Positions 54,556 through 63,258 of a stretch of 64,000 bases of DNA are shown here, in pieces. The first letter of the stretch is position 1; the number at the start of each line of letters is the position of its first letter. Location of the stretch: positions 42,875 to 106,874 of the forward strand of contig SFGZ01000011.1 in assembly GCA_004557505.1 (NCBI GenBank). Direction: 5' to 3'. The notes under the pieces are model-generated. The model was not told the DNA's origin and made no database searches. It worked only from the letters and a program-made list of their open reading frames with translations. The stretch comes from Coriobacteriaceae bacterium. GTDB taxonomy: Bacteria; Actinomycetota; Coriobacteriia; Coriobacteriales; Atopobiaceae. Both the position numbers and the translations under genes were made by a program.

Positions 54556-55389
54556 CTATCCTCTATTTTTTCGTCCATCGAAGCTCAGCGCCGCACCAAG
54601 CACTACGTCGATCTCAAGCCAGCTGGCGACCGCATAATACACTAGGGAGAACAGTATGTAAGCGATTGCCCCGGGGAGAAGTCCGGAGTGCAGGAGCGTC
54701 GTAACAGAAAGCACCGAGGGAAGAGACCCGTCTGAAACCACCCAACTGACAAAAGGCGTCATAGAGCAGCTTGCAATGAAGTTCCAAACGACAAGCACCG
54801 CCGCAGGACGAGCAACATCTTTTGCAGAGGACGCCGCAATGGCGACAGTGTCGCTGAGACAACGTCTCAAGCAACGCAGGCCGCGAAACCCCCGATGCCC
54901 AGCATCCGCGTTGCCGATAGTCACAAAGACGAATGTCGCCGAAAGAAGGGTTGCGATTATCGATGCGGCCAACGAGCACAACAATCCAAGCCGGCCGCTA
55001 ACCATCGCAGCGAAAGAGGCGGGGATCGATAAAGCCAGTTGAATCAGATAGATGAGGAGAGCCCCCGCGATCTGCAGGGGAAGCGTCGAGGCCATAAGGT
55101 GTGCCGGACACCTCAACGAAGGCGATTTCTCCCCGTCAGATTCGCTGACGATAAAGAACGAGAAGGCAGCATTGGAGATAAGCAAGTTCAATAGGAGCGC
55201 AACCGGGGTCCAGAGCCTCGTTGCCGTCGGCTGCGCATACGACATCTCGGAAGCCAAGGTCGATGAAACAAACTGGATCACGCAAGAGATAAACAGAACG
55301 CCCCAGAGCGATGCCGAACGGTCACGCCGGCACTCCCTCGCCCTATCGCCCGATTCCAAAAAAGCATCGAACCTTTCTCGAGCGTTCAT
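54556..55389 (-). CDS. Integral membrane protein of unknown function
   Basis: 277 aa with about six hydrophobic segments (WGVLFISCVIQFVSSTL, LLLNLLISNAAFSFFIV, LIYLIQLALSIPASFAAMV, LAASIIATLLSATFVFVTI, AAVLVVWNFIASCSMTPF, IAYILFSLVYYAVASWL). No family recognised. GGAGGGG precedes the start at 55389; the longer frame to 55590 has no such signal. Base composition is poorer in GC than the housekeeping genes. It lies between the broken MFS gene and the GH4 gene on the same strand. Confidence 0.7.
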   Translation of the reverse strand: MNARERFDAFLESGDRARECRRDRSASLWGVLFISCVIQFVSSTLASEMSYAQPTATRLWTPVALLLNLLISNAAFSFFIVSESDGEKSPSLRCPAHLMASTLPLQIAGALLIYLIQLALSIPASFAAMVSGRLGLLCSLAASIIATLLSATFVFVTIGNADAGHRGFRGLRCLRRCLSDTVAIAASSAKDVARPAAVLVVWNFIASCSMTPFVSWVVSDGSLPSVLSVTTLLHSGLLPGAIAYILFSLVYYAVASWLEIDVVLGAALSFDGRKNRG

Positions 55390-55489
55390 ACCTGCACCCC
55401 TCCAATCTATGGGGCCGTCGGTTTTCGCGAACAGCTTCGTTCCGGCACAGCCAAATTGCGTGGAATGGCAGGCATTGCCCTGCATCAAT

Positions 55490-56863
55490 TCAGCCGGCCC
55501 ACCCGTCAATGTAATCGCGGTTGAGCTCGAAGTACTGTTCAGCGATGTCCCTTGCCAGGGAATAGGAATTGACAAGAGGATGCATGGCAAGGCTCTCCAC
55601 TACGTCCTTCTTGCAGCGATTGACGATGCCACGGGCAACCGTGCGCTCATAGTATTTCACGCGGCGAATGAGCTCCAAGTTCCCGGCGGGAACGGAATCG
55701 GCGTCTATATGGTGAGGCACGCAACTATTCACAGAGATATCGCACGTGGACTCGACGACATCTGTGTCGAGAAGCCCGGGAATGGCACCGTTATTGGGAG
55801 AGCACAGGATCATCTGCTGCGTTTTGCCTGACTTTGCTATCTCCATAAAACGCAACGCAACACCAGCGTATCCTCCGGCGTCTTTCCCGTTTACGTCAAA
55901 CGCCCACGGCCTATCGCGATGGATGCCGGTCTCCGCCGCCATGTAATTATTCTCTCGCTTGCCGTACCATTTCTCAAAACAGGCAAGGCCCTCGTCGAAG
56001 TTCTTCTCGATATCAATCCCAGAGAGCTCGCGAGTCATCTCTCGATTGATTTCTTCGATAAGCTCGCCGCGCGTCTGAGACGATCCCAGAACATTCGCTA
56101 CAGCGCGCTCACGATAGTAGAAGTAATACAGGTACTCATTGGGCACGCTCTCGCGGTCAAGAACGAGGTCTTTATCGAAGAACCTTAAATCCGTGTGAGC
56201 ATATGCACCATCGTCGTGCATCAGCTCGGGCATGATCTCCTGCCCATCAACAGTGATGCTGCGAAAGAAGGAGAGGTGGTTGAGCCCGTAGCACTCTCCC
56301 ATGACGGAAGCGGGGTCAACGCCTTTGTACTCGGCGAACTGATGCAGCATGCCCGATGGCGCATCGCAGATGCCATACGTAAAGTCATAGCCCATGTCGC
56401 GCAATGCCTGAGATACCACGCCGGCCGGGTTGGTGAAGTTAAAGACCCTCACGCCGGGCTTTGAGTGCCTCTTGATTAGCTCGCAATACGAGGCAAGCGC
56501 TGGAACGGAACGCATGGCGAACGATACACCGGCAGCGCCCGTGGTTTCCTGCCCAAGCACGCCGTGGGCAAGCGCAATCCGCTCGTCGCGCACGCGCATG
56601 TGATCACCGCCAACCCGAATGGTTGTAATCACATAGTCTGCGCCTCTGACGGCATCAACGGCGTCACCCGTAAGAGTGAACGTCAGCTCGGGGCAAAGCA
56701 TGTGCGAAACGTGCGCGGCAAGCCCGCCGTAAATGCGCAGTTTCTCAGGGTCGTTATCCATAAATACGAGCTCATCGATTCCAAGCGCCGATGCTTGCTG
56801 CGCGATGCTCTTCGCCAAAAACATGGAGCGAACGCCACCGCCGCCTATGACCGTAAGCTTCAT
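55490..56863 (-). CDS. Family 4 glycoside hydrolase (6-phospho-glucosidase)
   Basis: 457-aa cytoplasmic NAD- and Mn-dependent hydrolase that splits phosphorylated disaccharides delivered by a PTS. The N-terminal Rossmann motif MKLTVIGGGGVRSMFLAKSI, then VITTIRVGGDHMRVRDERI, FNFTNPAGVV, the metal cysteine in YGICDAPSGM and histidine in GLNHLSFF mark GH4. Whether it prefers alpha or beta phosphoglucosides cannot be settled here. The gene is divergent from the RpiR regulator across 175 bp, and the matching PTS permease is encoded beyond that regulator. Confidence 0.9.
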   Translation of the reverse strand: MKLTVIGGGGVRSMFLAKSIAQQASALGIDELVFMDNDPEKLRIYGGLAAHVSHMLCPELTFTLTGDAVDAVRGADYVITTIRVGGDHMRVRDERIALAHGVLGQETTGAAGVSFAMRSVPALASYCELIKRHSKPGVRVFNFTNPAGVVSQALRDMGYDFTYGICDAPSGMLHQFAEYKGVDPASVMGECYGLNHLSFFRSITVDGQEIMPELMHDDGAYAHTDLRFFDKDLVLDRESVPNEYLYYFYYRERAVANVLGSSQTRGELIEEINREMTRELSGIDIEKNFDEGLACFEKWYGKRENNYMAAETGIHRDRPWAFDVNGKDAGGYAGVALRFMEIAKSGKTQQMILCSPNNGAIPGLLDTDVVESTCDISVNSCVPHHIDADSVPAGNLELIRRVKYYERTVARGIVNRCKKDVVESLAMHPLVNSYSLARDIAEQYFELNRDYIDGWAG

Positions 56864-57038
56864 ACCGAAACCTCCATGGGTCTAATGAACATTCAGCCAC
56901 TCGCCTGTGCCTTAAATTGTATCTACTCAATCCAGCCATGTACCGATAGGGGACCCATCAGGAAAAGGAATCCCAGAAGGAGTTATTATTTACGCGCTCG
57001 GAACCGGCAGGTCCTCTTCTTGATCTGAGGGAGCGTCC

Positions 57039-57791
57039 ATGATTGATAAGAAGCAGGTCTCCAAGCTCTACTCAGCCGCAAGACTATCGGATGCCGAGCG
57101 AAGCGTATTAGAGTATCTTTTAAACAATATCGGCACGCTTGGCGATGCGGGAATCAAGGCCGTCGCCGCCGCCTGCTTCACAAGCATGACAACGGTGATC
57201 CGTCTATCGAAGAAGCTCGGATACAAAGGCTACCGCGAGATGATGTATGACCTGAGGCACCTCCAGCGCGCCTCACGCGGAATTAGCCAATCCCTGCGAG
57301 GAAGCGACGTTCATTTCGCCTGCCGCGATGAAGGCGTTGATATTTTTATCGCCGCCCTGCACCAAAACAGAATCATAGGGATCAACGGCGAGGGCTTCTC
57401 CCGAATTGTCGCGCAATATATGACAACCAAGCTGATTGGCCTCAGCTTCATAGCGGTGCTTCAAGACTTCTTGGAAACCGACCAATTCGTTGGGGCAAAC
57501 CAAAGCACGCTTGGCTGCATGATGCTCGTTTCCAAATCCGGGCAGACAGAGGCGATCCTGGAAACCGCCAGGGCATGCCGTGAATCCGGGATAACAACCC
57601 TTACGTTCACTGGCAATAACGACAGCGAGTTGGCTAAAATCGCAGATGCCGTTTTCACCGTTCATGATGACTATCCCATGGACCTCAAGAACTTCAGGCC
57701 GAATTGTTTTACGGGCAATTGCATCCTCGCATTCGAAGAACTACTGAGCATGTGTCTCGATAACCTCAAACAAGAAGGCCTGACCTCCTAA
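57039..57791 (+). CDS. RpiR family transcriptional regulator
   Basis: 250-aa regulator: N-terminal RpiR helix-turn-helix (residues about 5-80, LGDAGIKAVAAACFTSMTTVIRLSKKLGYKGYREM) and C-terminal SIS sugar-phosphate domain (about 95-240, RIIGINGEGFSRIVAQYMTTKL, LVSKSGQTEAILE). GGGAGCGTCC precedes ATG 57039. Flanked by the GH4 gene (divergent) and the PTS gene (convergent), it probably senses the phosphorylated sugar and controls both. The inverted GTAACAAC/GTTGTTAC pair upstream of the PTS gene is a candidate target. Confidence 0.9.
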   Translation: MIDKKQVSKLYSAARLSDAERSVLEYLLNNIGTLGDAGIKAVAAACFTSMTTVIRLSKKLGYKGYREMMYDLRHLQRASRGISQSLRGSDVHFACRDEGVDIFIAALHQNRIIGINGEGFSRIVAQYMTTKLIGLSFIAVLQDFLETDQFVGANQSTLGCMMLVSKSGQTEAILETARACRESGITTLTFTGNNDSELAKIADAVFTVHDDYPMDLKNFRPNCFTGNCILAFEELLSMCLDNLKQEGLTS

Positions 57792-57815
57792 CGACCTTGT
57801 GCAGGAGGCCAGGCC
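57777..57815. terminator. Bidirectional terminator between the RpiR and PTS genes
   Basis: GGCCTG-a-CCTCCT pairs with AGGAGG-c-CAGGCC across a 13-base loop, with CTTTG after it on the plus strand and an A-rich run before it serving the minus strand. It overlaps the RpiR stop codon. Confidence 0.75.
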
Positions 57816-57856
57816 CTTTGTTGTGGCTTGCCTTACGAGAAGACCTCTATGCGACT

Positions 57857-59521
57857 TCACTCGTCCCCAAGAACATCGTGTACCTCAGAGGCAACTTCAC
57901 CAACTCGCGGACCATAAACAATCTGGATGGCCTTGTCACTCAAACGAATCACGCCCATGGCCTCGAGACGCTTCGTAAAGACCTCGTCATCCGCGACTTT
58001 GCTTCCATCTTTCACGATTACGCGAAGACGAGAGATGCAATTGTCGAGATCGTCGATGTTGTCGGCTCCTCCGAGGGCTTCGACGATTCCCGCGGCAAGG
58101 GTGTCGTCCTGTATCCCATGTCCTTCGGAGGCCTGGGCGGCAATCTGATTGGATGCGCCCTTTGCCTCGGCGGCCCTGGCCTCAAACTCGGCCCTGCTGC
58201 TGATCAGCTCTATGTCATCGCCATCATCGCGCCCGGGTGTCTTAATGTCGAACTTCTTGATAAAGAAGCGGAAAAGGAAGAACGCAGCCAAGAAGAAGGC
58301 GGGCAACAGAATCAGATACGGAAGCAGGTTCAGCTTTTCAGGACGGAACAGGAATGGAATCAAATCCTTGATGTTGCCCTGATAGACGGATACGCCCATG
58401 GCTTCCGAGAGGACTTCGCCGAGGCCGGAAAGCGGCGCATACACCGCAAAATACAGCCAGGGCGCGGCAAAGAGGAAGGTAAAGAGGATGGGCTCCGTCA
58501 CGCCAAAGAACACAGTCGAAATCACCGTCGGAATCAGGAGGCCGGCGACCTTTTTTCGATTCTCGGGCTTGGCGCAAGACCACATGGCCAATGCGATACC
58601 CGGGAAAAGCGCATAATCGTTGATCCCATATCCTGCCATGAAGGCCCTTACGAGCAACTTGTCACTGCTCGGCGAGGCAAGCTGCGCAAGCTGAATGGCG
58701 CTATTGCCGACAAAGCGAGTGCCGTCAACAATCAGGGAGCCGCCCAGCTCGGTCCAATACATGGGGGTTTCGAGCAGCGGGTGCAGGCCAAACGGGACAA
58801 GGCTTTCGAGAACCCAGCGATAAACGAAGGTCCCGAATAAACCGGACCCCTTTACAAAGGTCGCTATGCCGGAAAAGCATCCACCGATAACGGGCCAGAC
58901 GAAGTACATGATTCCGCCTAAAACGCCGCCGGCGACCAGAGAAACAATAGGCACAGTTCGACTACCGGCAAAAAAGGCCAGAGCGGTGGGAAGCTTGGTC
59001 TTATAGAATTTGCCGGTAATCCAAGCAACCAGACAACCAACGATGATGCCTCCGAAAACACCGGAGCTGTATCCGAAGAAGCCGAGAGACGTGGTGTAGA
59101 GCGCGGACTCCTCGCTTGCCTGAATGGAAGTCAGCCCAGCATTCTGCAGCGCCTCGACCGTCGTGTTGTCGGCCGTGAGGCCAGCGGCGCCGAGCAAGAT
59201 CTCGACGGTCTTCAGCATGGTCAAATAGCAGACGAGCGCGGAGAAAGCAGCCCAGCCCTTCTCCTTGCGCGACAGAGAAAAAGCGCATCCGACGGCAAAC
59301 AGCGCCCCGAGATTGCCGATGATTACCTCTCCAAGGCCCTTAAACACGGAAAAGAAGGCAAAGATGGACGAAGAGGAGTACCAGTCCCAGTTAACGCCAA
59401 GAGATGTAAGTGTCAACTCGGTAGTAAAAACGCTGCCGATACCCAAAAAGAGGCCCGAAATAGCGATGAGGGTGATTGGCACCAGCATTGCCTTTCCGAA
59501 CGATTGGAATTTCTCCTTCAT
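57857..59521 (-). CDS. PTS glucose/maltose-family transporter EIICB
   Basis: 554-aa sugar permease. EIIC occupies residues about 1-420 with some ten membrane segments and the family motifs GINDYALFPGIAL and FFGVTEPILFTFLFAAPWLY. EIIB follows at about 470-554 with the phospho-cysteine in DNCISRLRVIVKDG. No EIIA domain is attached or nearby, so it must borrow one in trans. The start at 59521 has GAGGAGG upstream (the ORF runs 5 codons further to TTG). With the GH4 enzyme and RpiR regulator it forms an aryl- or alkyl-glucoside/maltoside uptake unit. Composition is less GC-rich than the core genes. Confidence 0.92.
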   Translation of the reverse strand: MKEKFQSFGKAMLVPITLIAISGLFLGIGSVFTTELTLTSLGVNWDWYSSSSIFAFFSVFKGLGEVIIGNLGALFAVGCAFSLSRKEKGWAAFSALVCYLTMLKTVEILLGAAGLTADNTTVEALQNAGLTSIQASEESALYTTSLGFFGYSSGVFGGIIVGCLVAWITGKFYKTKLPTALAFFAGSRTVPIVSLVAGGVLGGIMYFVWPVIGGCFSGIATFVKGSGLFGTFVYRWVLESLVPFGLHPLLETPMYWTELGGSLIVDGTRFVGNSAIQLAQLASPSSDKLLVRAFMAGYGINDYALFPGIALAMWSCAKPENRKKVAGLLIPTVISTVFFGVTEPILFTFLFAAPWLYFAVYAPLSGLGEVLSEAMGVSVYQGNIKDLIPFLFRPEKLNLLPYLILLPAFFLAAFFLFRFFIKKFDIKTPGRDDGDDIELISSRAEFEARAAEAKGASNQIAAQASEGHGIQDDTLAAGIVEALGGADNIDDLDNCISRLRVIVKDGSKVADDEVFTKRLEAMGVIRLSDKAIQIVYGPRVGEVASEVHDVLGDE

Positions 59522-59552
59522 CAATTCCCTCCTCAAAACATGGTGACTTCCG

Positions 59553-59640
59553 CTAACGCTTCGGACTGCCCCATACAGGCGAAAATGGAGTCAACCATGC
59601 GTTAGTAACAACGCGATTGTAGAAACAAACGGGTTGTTAC
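59553..59640 (-). promoter_or_regulatory. Inverted repeats upstream of the PTS gene
   Basis: GTAACAAC (59605-59612) and GTTGTTAC (59633-59640) form a perfect 8-bp inverted pair; CTAACGC (59553-59559) and GCGTTAG (59599-59605) form a second. Both lie within 120 bp of the start and are candidate RpiR or catabolite-control sites. Confidence 0.4.
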
Positions 59641-59770
59641 CGCGCCAACCCTAAAAATCCGGTTAAATCGACTGCTCATCGCAATTATTAACGAGTTCGT
59701 AAATGGCTCAAAAACAGGTGTGAACGGAGAGGCGAACCATCGGCGTCGCTTTGGTGCCGGGGGGCGCACC

Positions 59771-60113
59771 CTACGCAAAACGCCTGTCATGCTTGGCCGC
59801 CGCGCGCACCACCGGGAACACAATCGCATAGATCACGGCGACCACAAGCAGAAACGTTCCGTCCCCGTAACCTGCGAGCATGGCGGTCGCGTCATAGAGC
59901 CCATGCAACAGGGCCGAGAGCGCAAAGCCAACGGCAACGCACAGCGCAGACCCAATGCGATGCCTCCTGACCGCAAGGTATTTTGCCTCTCCGTACATCA
60001 CGCCGAACAGCACGGCAGTAGGCGTAGCGCATGAGGGCGACGGCCGGCCCAATCGCCAGGACGAGAAAGAACAGCAGGTGAAGCGTGAGACCGTCTGCCA
60101 AAAGGAAGAACAT
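59771..60113 (-). pseudogene. PrsW-family membrane protease remnant
   Basis: A start MFFLLADGLTLHLLFFLVLAIGPAVALMRYAY at 60113 gives one hydrophobic segment. The readable continuation lies in another frame: FGVMYGEAKYLAVRRHRIGSALCVAVGFALSALLHGLYDATAM, then a last hydrophobic segment to 59771. The SALLHGLYD motif is typical of PrsW-like intramembrane proteases, but the total is only about 110 codons and most of the middle, including a second glutamate-pair helix, is missing. Frameshift plus internal deletion is the simplest reading. Confidence 0.5.
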
Positions 60114-60339
60114 GGCGCGCCTTTCTGCGGGAACATCGCTGGGCGAGGGGCGCCCTCGCTTCTCGTTGCGCGGCGTCGAGATGACTTGCATCCCTGTCGC
60201 TTTTGTTCAAGCGGGGCGGTCGGGCTTTGCGTCATAGGCGCCCAAGCGGATGCCGGGCGAAGAGCCTGAAGGCGGGCCTCCCCCCGCTAGGGCCGCGAGA
60301 ATGACCACCCCCGCGTCGCACGGGCCGGTCTCCCCGCGG

Positions 60340-61041
60340 CTACTCCTTGGGAAGGTCGAACAGGAAGTAGTCCGAGAAGCGCTTGGTGACGGTTCCGGAT
60401 TCCTCGAAGAGCAGATGCAGGTGGTTGCTCACCAAAAAGCCGGTCTCGTCGACATCGCGATGGGTGATTGCGTCGAAGATGGCGCCGTGCTGGTGCATGA
60501 TGGCGTCCCAGTCAAGCTCCTCGGTCAGAACGCGCAGCCAGCGGTAGCGCTGTAGGTCCATGTTGATGGACTCAAGCCAGCCCCAGATGCGCTCGCGCTC
60601 GGCAATCTGGTAGATTGCCTGGTGAAAGAGGTTGTCCGTGTCGAAGAAGAGGCGAGTTTCGCGACTCTCGTAGGCATCCTGCGCGCGCCTCATGATATTG
60701 GAGAGGGCCTTCTCGCCCTCGGCGTCGATGCGCACGCAGCATTCGATCGCAATCTGGCGCTCGAGGTTCTCGCGGACGTAGCGCGCGCACTCCACGGAGC
60801 GCAGGCTGATCCTGTTCACATATGTGCCGCTCTGGGGGATGGTCTGCACCAGCCCCTCCTGGCGAAGACGCACGAGCGACTCTCGCACCGGCGTTCTTCC
60901 CATGTCAAGGTCCGAGCAGAGATCCTTAACCTGTAGGCGGTCGCCGGGGGCGTACCTCGCGTAGAGGATCCCCTCTCGAATGGTCTCGTAGGCCTGGAAT
61001 TGGAGGCTCTCTTCGGATCCGGCCTCCTGCGCGTGCTCCAT
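60340..61041 (-). CDS. GntR family (FCD) transcriptional regulator of hexuronate genes
   Basis: 233-aa regulator. The winged helix occupies residues about 14-80 (AYETIREGILYARYAPGDRLQVKDLCSDLDMGRTPVRESLVRLRQEGLV) and the FCD effector domain about 90-220, with metal-binding histidines in NLFHQAIY, HGAIFDAI and SNHLHLL. GAGGGGGAG precedes the start. Divergent from the uxaC operon across about 245 bp containing palindromes of the GTATAC type; FCD regulators such as UxuR/ExuR bind sites of this kind. Effector probably a hexuronate or its keto form. Confidence 0.88.
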   Translation of the reverse strand: MEHAQEAGSEESLQFQAYETIREGILYARYAPGDRLQVKDLCSDLDMGRTPVRESLVRLRQEGLVQTIPQSGTYVNRISLRSVECARYVRENLERQIAIECCVRIDAEGEKALSNIMRRAQDAYESRETRLFFDTDNLFHQAIYQIAERERIWGWLESINMDLQRYRWLRVLTEELDWDAIMHQHGAIFDAITHRDVDETGFLVSNHLHLLFEESGTVTKRFSDYFLFDLPKE

Positions 61042-61100
61042 GGCGTCTCCCCCTCGGAAACATCAACAGTTGACTTGCGACATCTGTGGTATAGGGATAC

Positions 61101-61228
61101 GTAGTATACGAGAAACTCAAGGGCAGGCACGGCCATCACTCATGACGGCCGTCGCCTTCTCTTATGGTATGCATACAAATAATACCCGAGAATGGCATTG
61201 CGTCCAATTGTGACAAACTAGTATACTA
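61101..61228. promoter_or_regulatory. GntR-type operators and uxaC promoter
   Basis: Three related sites: GTAGTATACGAG (61101-61112), the palindrome GTATGCATAC (61167-61176) and the palindrome TAGTATACTA (61219-61228). The last overlaps the -10 TATACT (61222-61227) of a promoter with TTGCGT (61198-61203) at 18-base spacing. A regulator bound there would block transcription toward uxaC; the first site lies just upstream of the gntR start. Confidence 0.6.
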
Positions 61229-61287
61229 ATGCTCGCTAACAGGCTCTGACATCCAGAAGGCGCCAGGTTAGTCAGGAGGTCCCCACG

Positions 61288-61564
61288 TTGAGCCTCAAGC
61301 AATGGGAGAACCAGCGCGGCCAGCTCGAGGAGGCGGCGGCCTCCCTGCCCGTCGGCGATGCCGGTGCCGTCAGAGCGGCAGGCGGGGAGCGGCCTTCGTG
61401 GATCCCCCTATGGCTACATTCGCCCCGATCACGGGCGTATGATCTGGGGTGAGACGGGTCGTCCCGGCTATGGCCTCTACGACCGCACCCTGGGATGCAC
61501 CCGTGTCAATGGCATCTGGGAGACGTCCGAGAAGGATGCCGCAACCGCTTCGAGGGAGGCGTAG
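61288..61564 (+). pseudogene. uxuA: Mannonate dehydratase (uxuA) remnant fused to a truncated start
   Basis: From about 61397 the frame reads YGYIRPDHGRMIWGETGRPG then YGLYDRTLG, the C-terminal signature of mannonate dehydratase, to a stop at 61562-61564. The N-terminal 300 or more residues are gone. Just upstream, AGGAGG and TTG 61288 open a 54-codon frame (LSLKQWENQRGQLEEAAASL) in a different phase, which stops at 61452; its origin is unclear. A large internal deletion has therefore joined the first gene's start to the end of uxuA, behind an apparently intact promoter. A recent event, given the preserved sequence. Confidence 0.65.
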
Positions 61565-61568
61565 GGAA

Positions 61569-62987
61569 ATGTTCATGGACAAGGACTTTCTGCTTTCTAC
61601 CGAGTGGGCGCGCAAGTTATACCACGGGCACGCCGAGGGCCAGCCCGTCATCGACTATCACTGCCACCTTGACCCGCGTCAGGTCTTCGAGGACGCCCGC
61701 TTCGAGGACCTCACGCAGCTTTGGATATGCGACCATGGCGCCGGCGACCACTACAAGTGGAGGCTCATGCGGGCGAACGGCGTTCCGGAAGAGCTCATCA
61801 CGGGCGACGGGGCCCCGTACGAGAAGTTCCTGGCCTACGTGCGCACCATGGAGCGCGCGCTGGGCAACCCCCTCTACGAGTGGAGCCACCTGGAGCTTCG
61901 CCGCGCCTTTGGGATAGATCTCACCATCTGCGAGGGGAACGCGCCGGAGATCTGGCGGCGCGCCAACGAGCGCATCGGGCAGCCGGACTTCTCGGCGCGA
62001 GGCCTCATCCGCTCGTTTGGGGTGCGTTGCGTGTGTACCACGGATGACCCGGTGAGCGACCTCGCCTGGCACCGGAAGCTTGCGGCGGAGGAGGGCCCCG
62101 GGTTCAGGATGCTCCCGACCTTCCGGCCGGACGCGCTCATGGCCATAGACGCCTTGGGCTTCGCCGCCTATGCAAAACGGCTCTCCCAGGCATCGGGAAT
62201 CGAGGTCGTGGACTGGGCGTCGCTCAAGGCCGCCGCCTCCCAGCGCGTCCAGGCATTTCACGAGGCCGGCGGCCGTCTGGCCGACCACGGGCTCAATTCG
62301 TTCAAGTTCGTGCCCTCGGCAGACGATGAGATCGCGGCAGTCGTCGCGCGGGCCCTTCTCGGGGAGGCCGTTTCCGCAAAGGCCGCCGACGCCTATCGCA
62401 GCGCGCTCTCGCTCTTCCTCATGGGTGAGTACGAGAAGCGCGGCTGGACCCTCCAGCTGCACATGAACGTCCTTCGCAACGCCAACGCGCGCGGGTTTCG
62501 CCTGCTTGGGGCGGACGCCGGGTTCGACTCCGTCGGCGACCAGCCCGGACTCGTGTCCGAGGTCGCCCGCCTGCTCGACGCGGCAAGCGAGACGGCCGCG
62601 CTGCCGCGCACGATCCTCTACTCGCTCGACGAGTCCCAGTGGATGGCGCTCGCGACGCTCATGCAGTCGTTCCAGGGAGGCGTCCGCCAGAGGCTCCAGC
62701 TGGGCTGTGCGTGGTGGTTCTCGGATTCCCTTGCGGGCATGGAGCGCCAGCTCACCGTGTTTGCGCAGGAGAGTCTGCTGGCCAACTTCACGGGCATGCT
62801 CACGGACTCCCGGAGCTTCCTGAGCTATCCCCGCCACGAGTACTTCCGGCGCGTTCTCTGCCGCACGCTGGGGCAATGGGTCGAGGACGGACGCATCCCC
62901 GCAGACGAGGACTGGCTTGGGGGCGTCGTCGAGGACGTGTGCTATCGCAACGCCCGAGACTACTTTGGCTTCTTTGAGCGGGGCTGA
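61569..62987 (+). CDS. uxaC: Glucuronate isomerase
   Basis: 472-aa cytoplasmic enzyme converting glucuronate to fructuronate (and galacturonate to tagaturonate). Signatures include VIDYHCHLDPRQVFED (metal ligands), FGVRCVCTTDDPVSDLAWH, LNSFKFVPSADDE, LQLHMNVLRNANARG and LANFTGMLTDSRSFLSYPRHEYFRR. ATG 61569 follows GGGAGG; ATG 61575 is a close alternative. It appears intact although its neighbours uxuA and the GH2 gene are deleted, so the pathway depends on copies elsewhere. Confidence 0.95.
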   Translation: MFMDKDFLLSTEWARKLYHGHAEGQPVIDYHCHLDPRQVFEDARFEDLTQLWICDHGAGDHYKWRLMRANGVPEELITGDGAPYEKFLAYVRTMERALGNPLYEWSHLELRRAFGIDLTICEGNAPEIWRRANERIGQPDFSARGLIRSFGVRCVCTTDDPVSDLAWHRKLAAEEGPGFRMLPTFRPDALMAIDALGFAAYAKRLSQASGIEVVDWASLKAAASQRVQAFHEAGGRLADHGLNSFKFVPSADDEIAAVVARALLGEAVSAKAADAYRSALSLFLMGEYEKRGWTLQLHMNVLRNANARGFRLLGADAGFDSVGDQPGLVSEVARLLDAASETAALPRTILYSLDESQWMALATLMQSFQGGVRQRLQLGCAWWFSDSLAGMERQLTVFAQESLLANFTGMLTDSRSFLSYPRHEYFRRVLCRTLGQWVEDGRIPADEDWLGGVVEDVCYRNARDYFGFFERG

Positions 62988-63007
62988 CGCCTGAAGCCAG
63001 GCGAAAA
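62988..63007 (+). terminator. Hairpin after uxaC
   Basis: CGCCTG / CAGGCG with a 4-base loop directly after the stop codon, followed by AAAATTG. Short stem and no T-run, so weak. Confidence 0.4.
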
Positions 63008-63194
63008 TTGATACACAAGATCGGCGGCACGGAATGGTCGGATTGGGCGATGCGATTGGATTCTCGGTTGCATCGCCCTCCGTCTGCGGGGGGCATGGCC
63101 GTGAGTTTGCGGTGCAATCTGCCGCTGCCGCCTCAAATGCGCCGCTTATTGGCACCATCCAACCGCTCGCCGATGAAATGCGGGCTTGGCACGG

Positions 63195-63229
63195 TTGGGG
63201 CCGACCGCGGCAAACTAATATACTAGTAT
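63195..63229 (+). promoter_or_regulatory. Promoter and operator of the GH2 gene
   Basis: TTGGGG (63195-63200), 18-base spacer, TATACT (63219-63224). The palindrome ATACTAGTAT (63220-63229) overlaps the -10, the same geometry and closely related sequence as at the uxaC promoter, so the same GntR regulator probably controls both. Confidence 0.55.
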
Positions 63230-63258
63230 TACCGTCTGCAACGGGGAGGGGAGGGGTT

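Noticed and set aside
57797..58840. Plus-strand open frame of 347 codons opposite the PTS EIICB gene
   Set aside because: The minus strand encodes a clear PTS permease with membrane segments and the EIIB cysteine motif; the antisense frame has neither.
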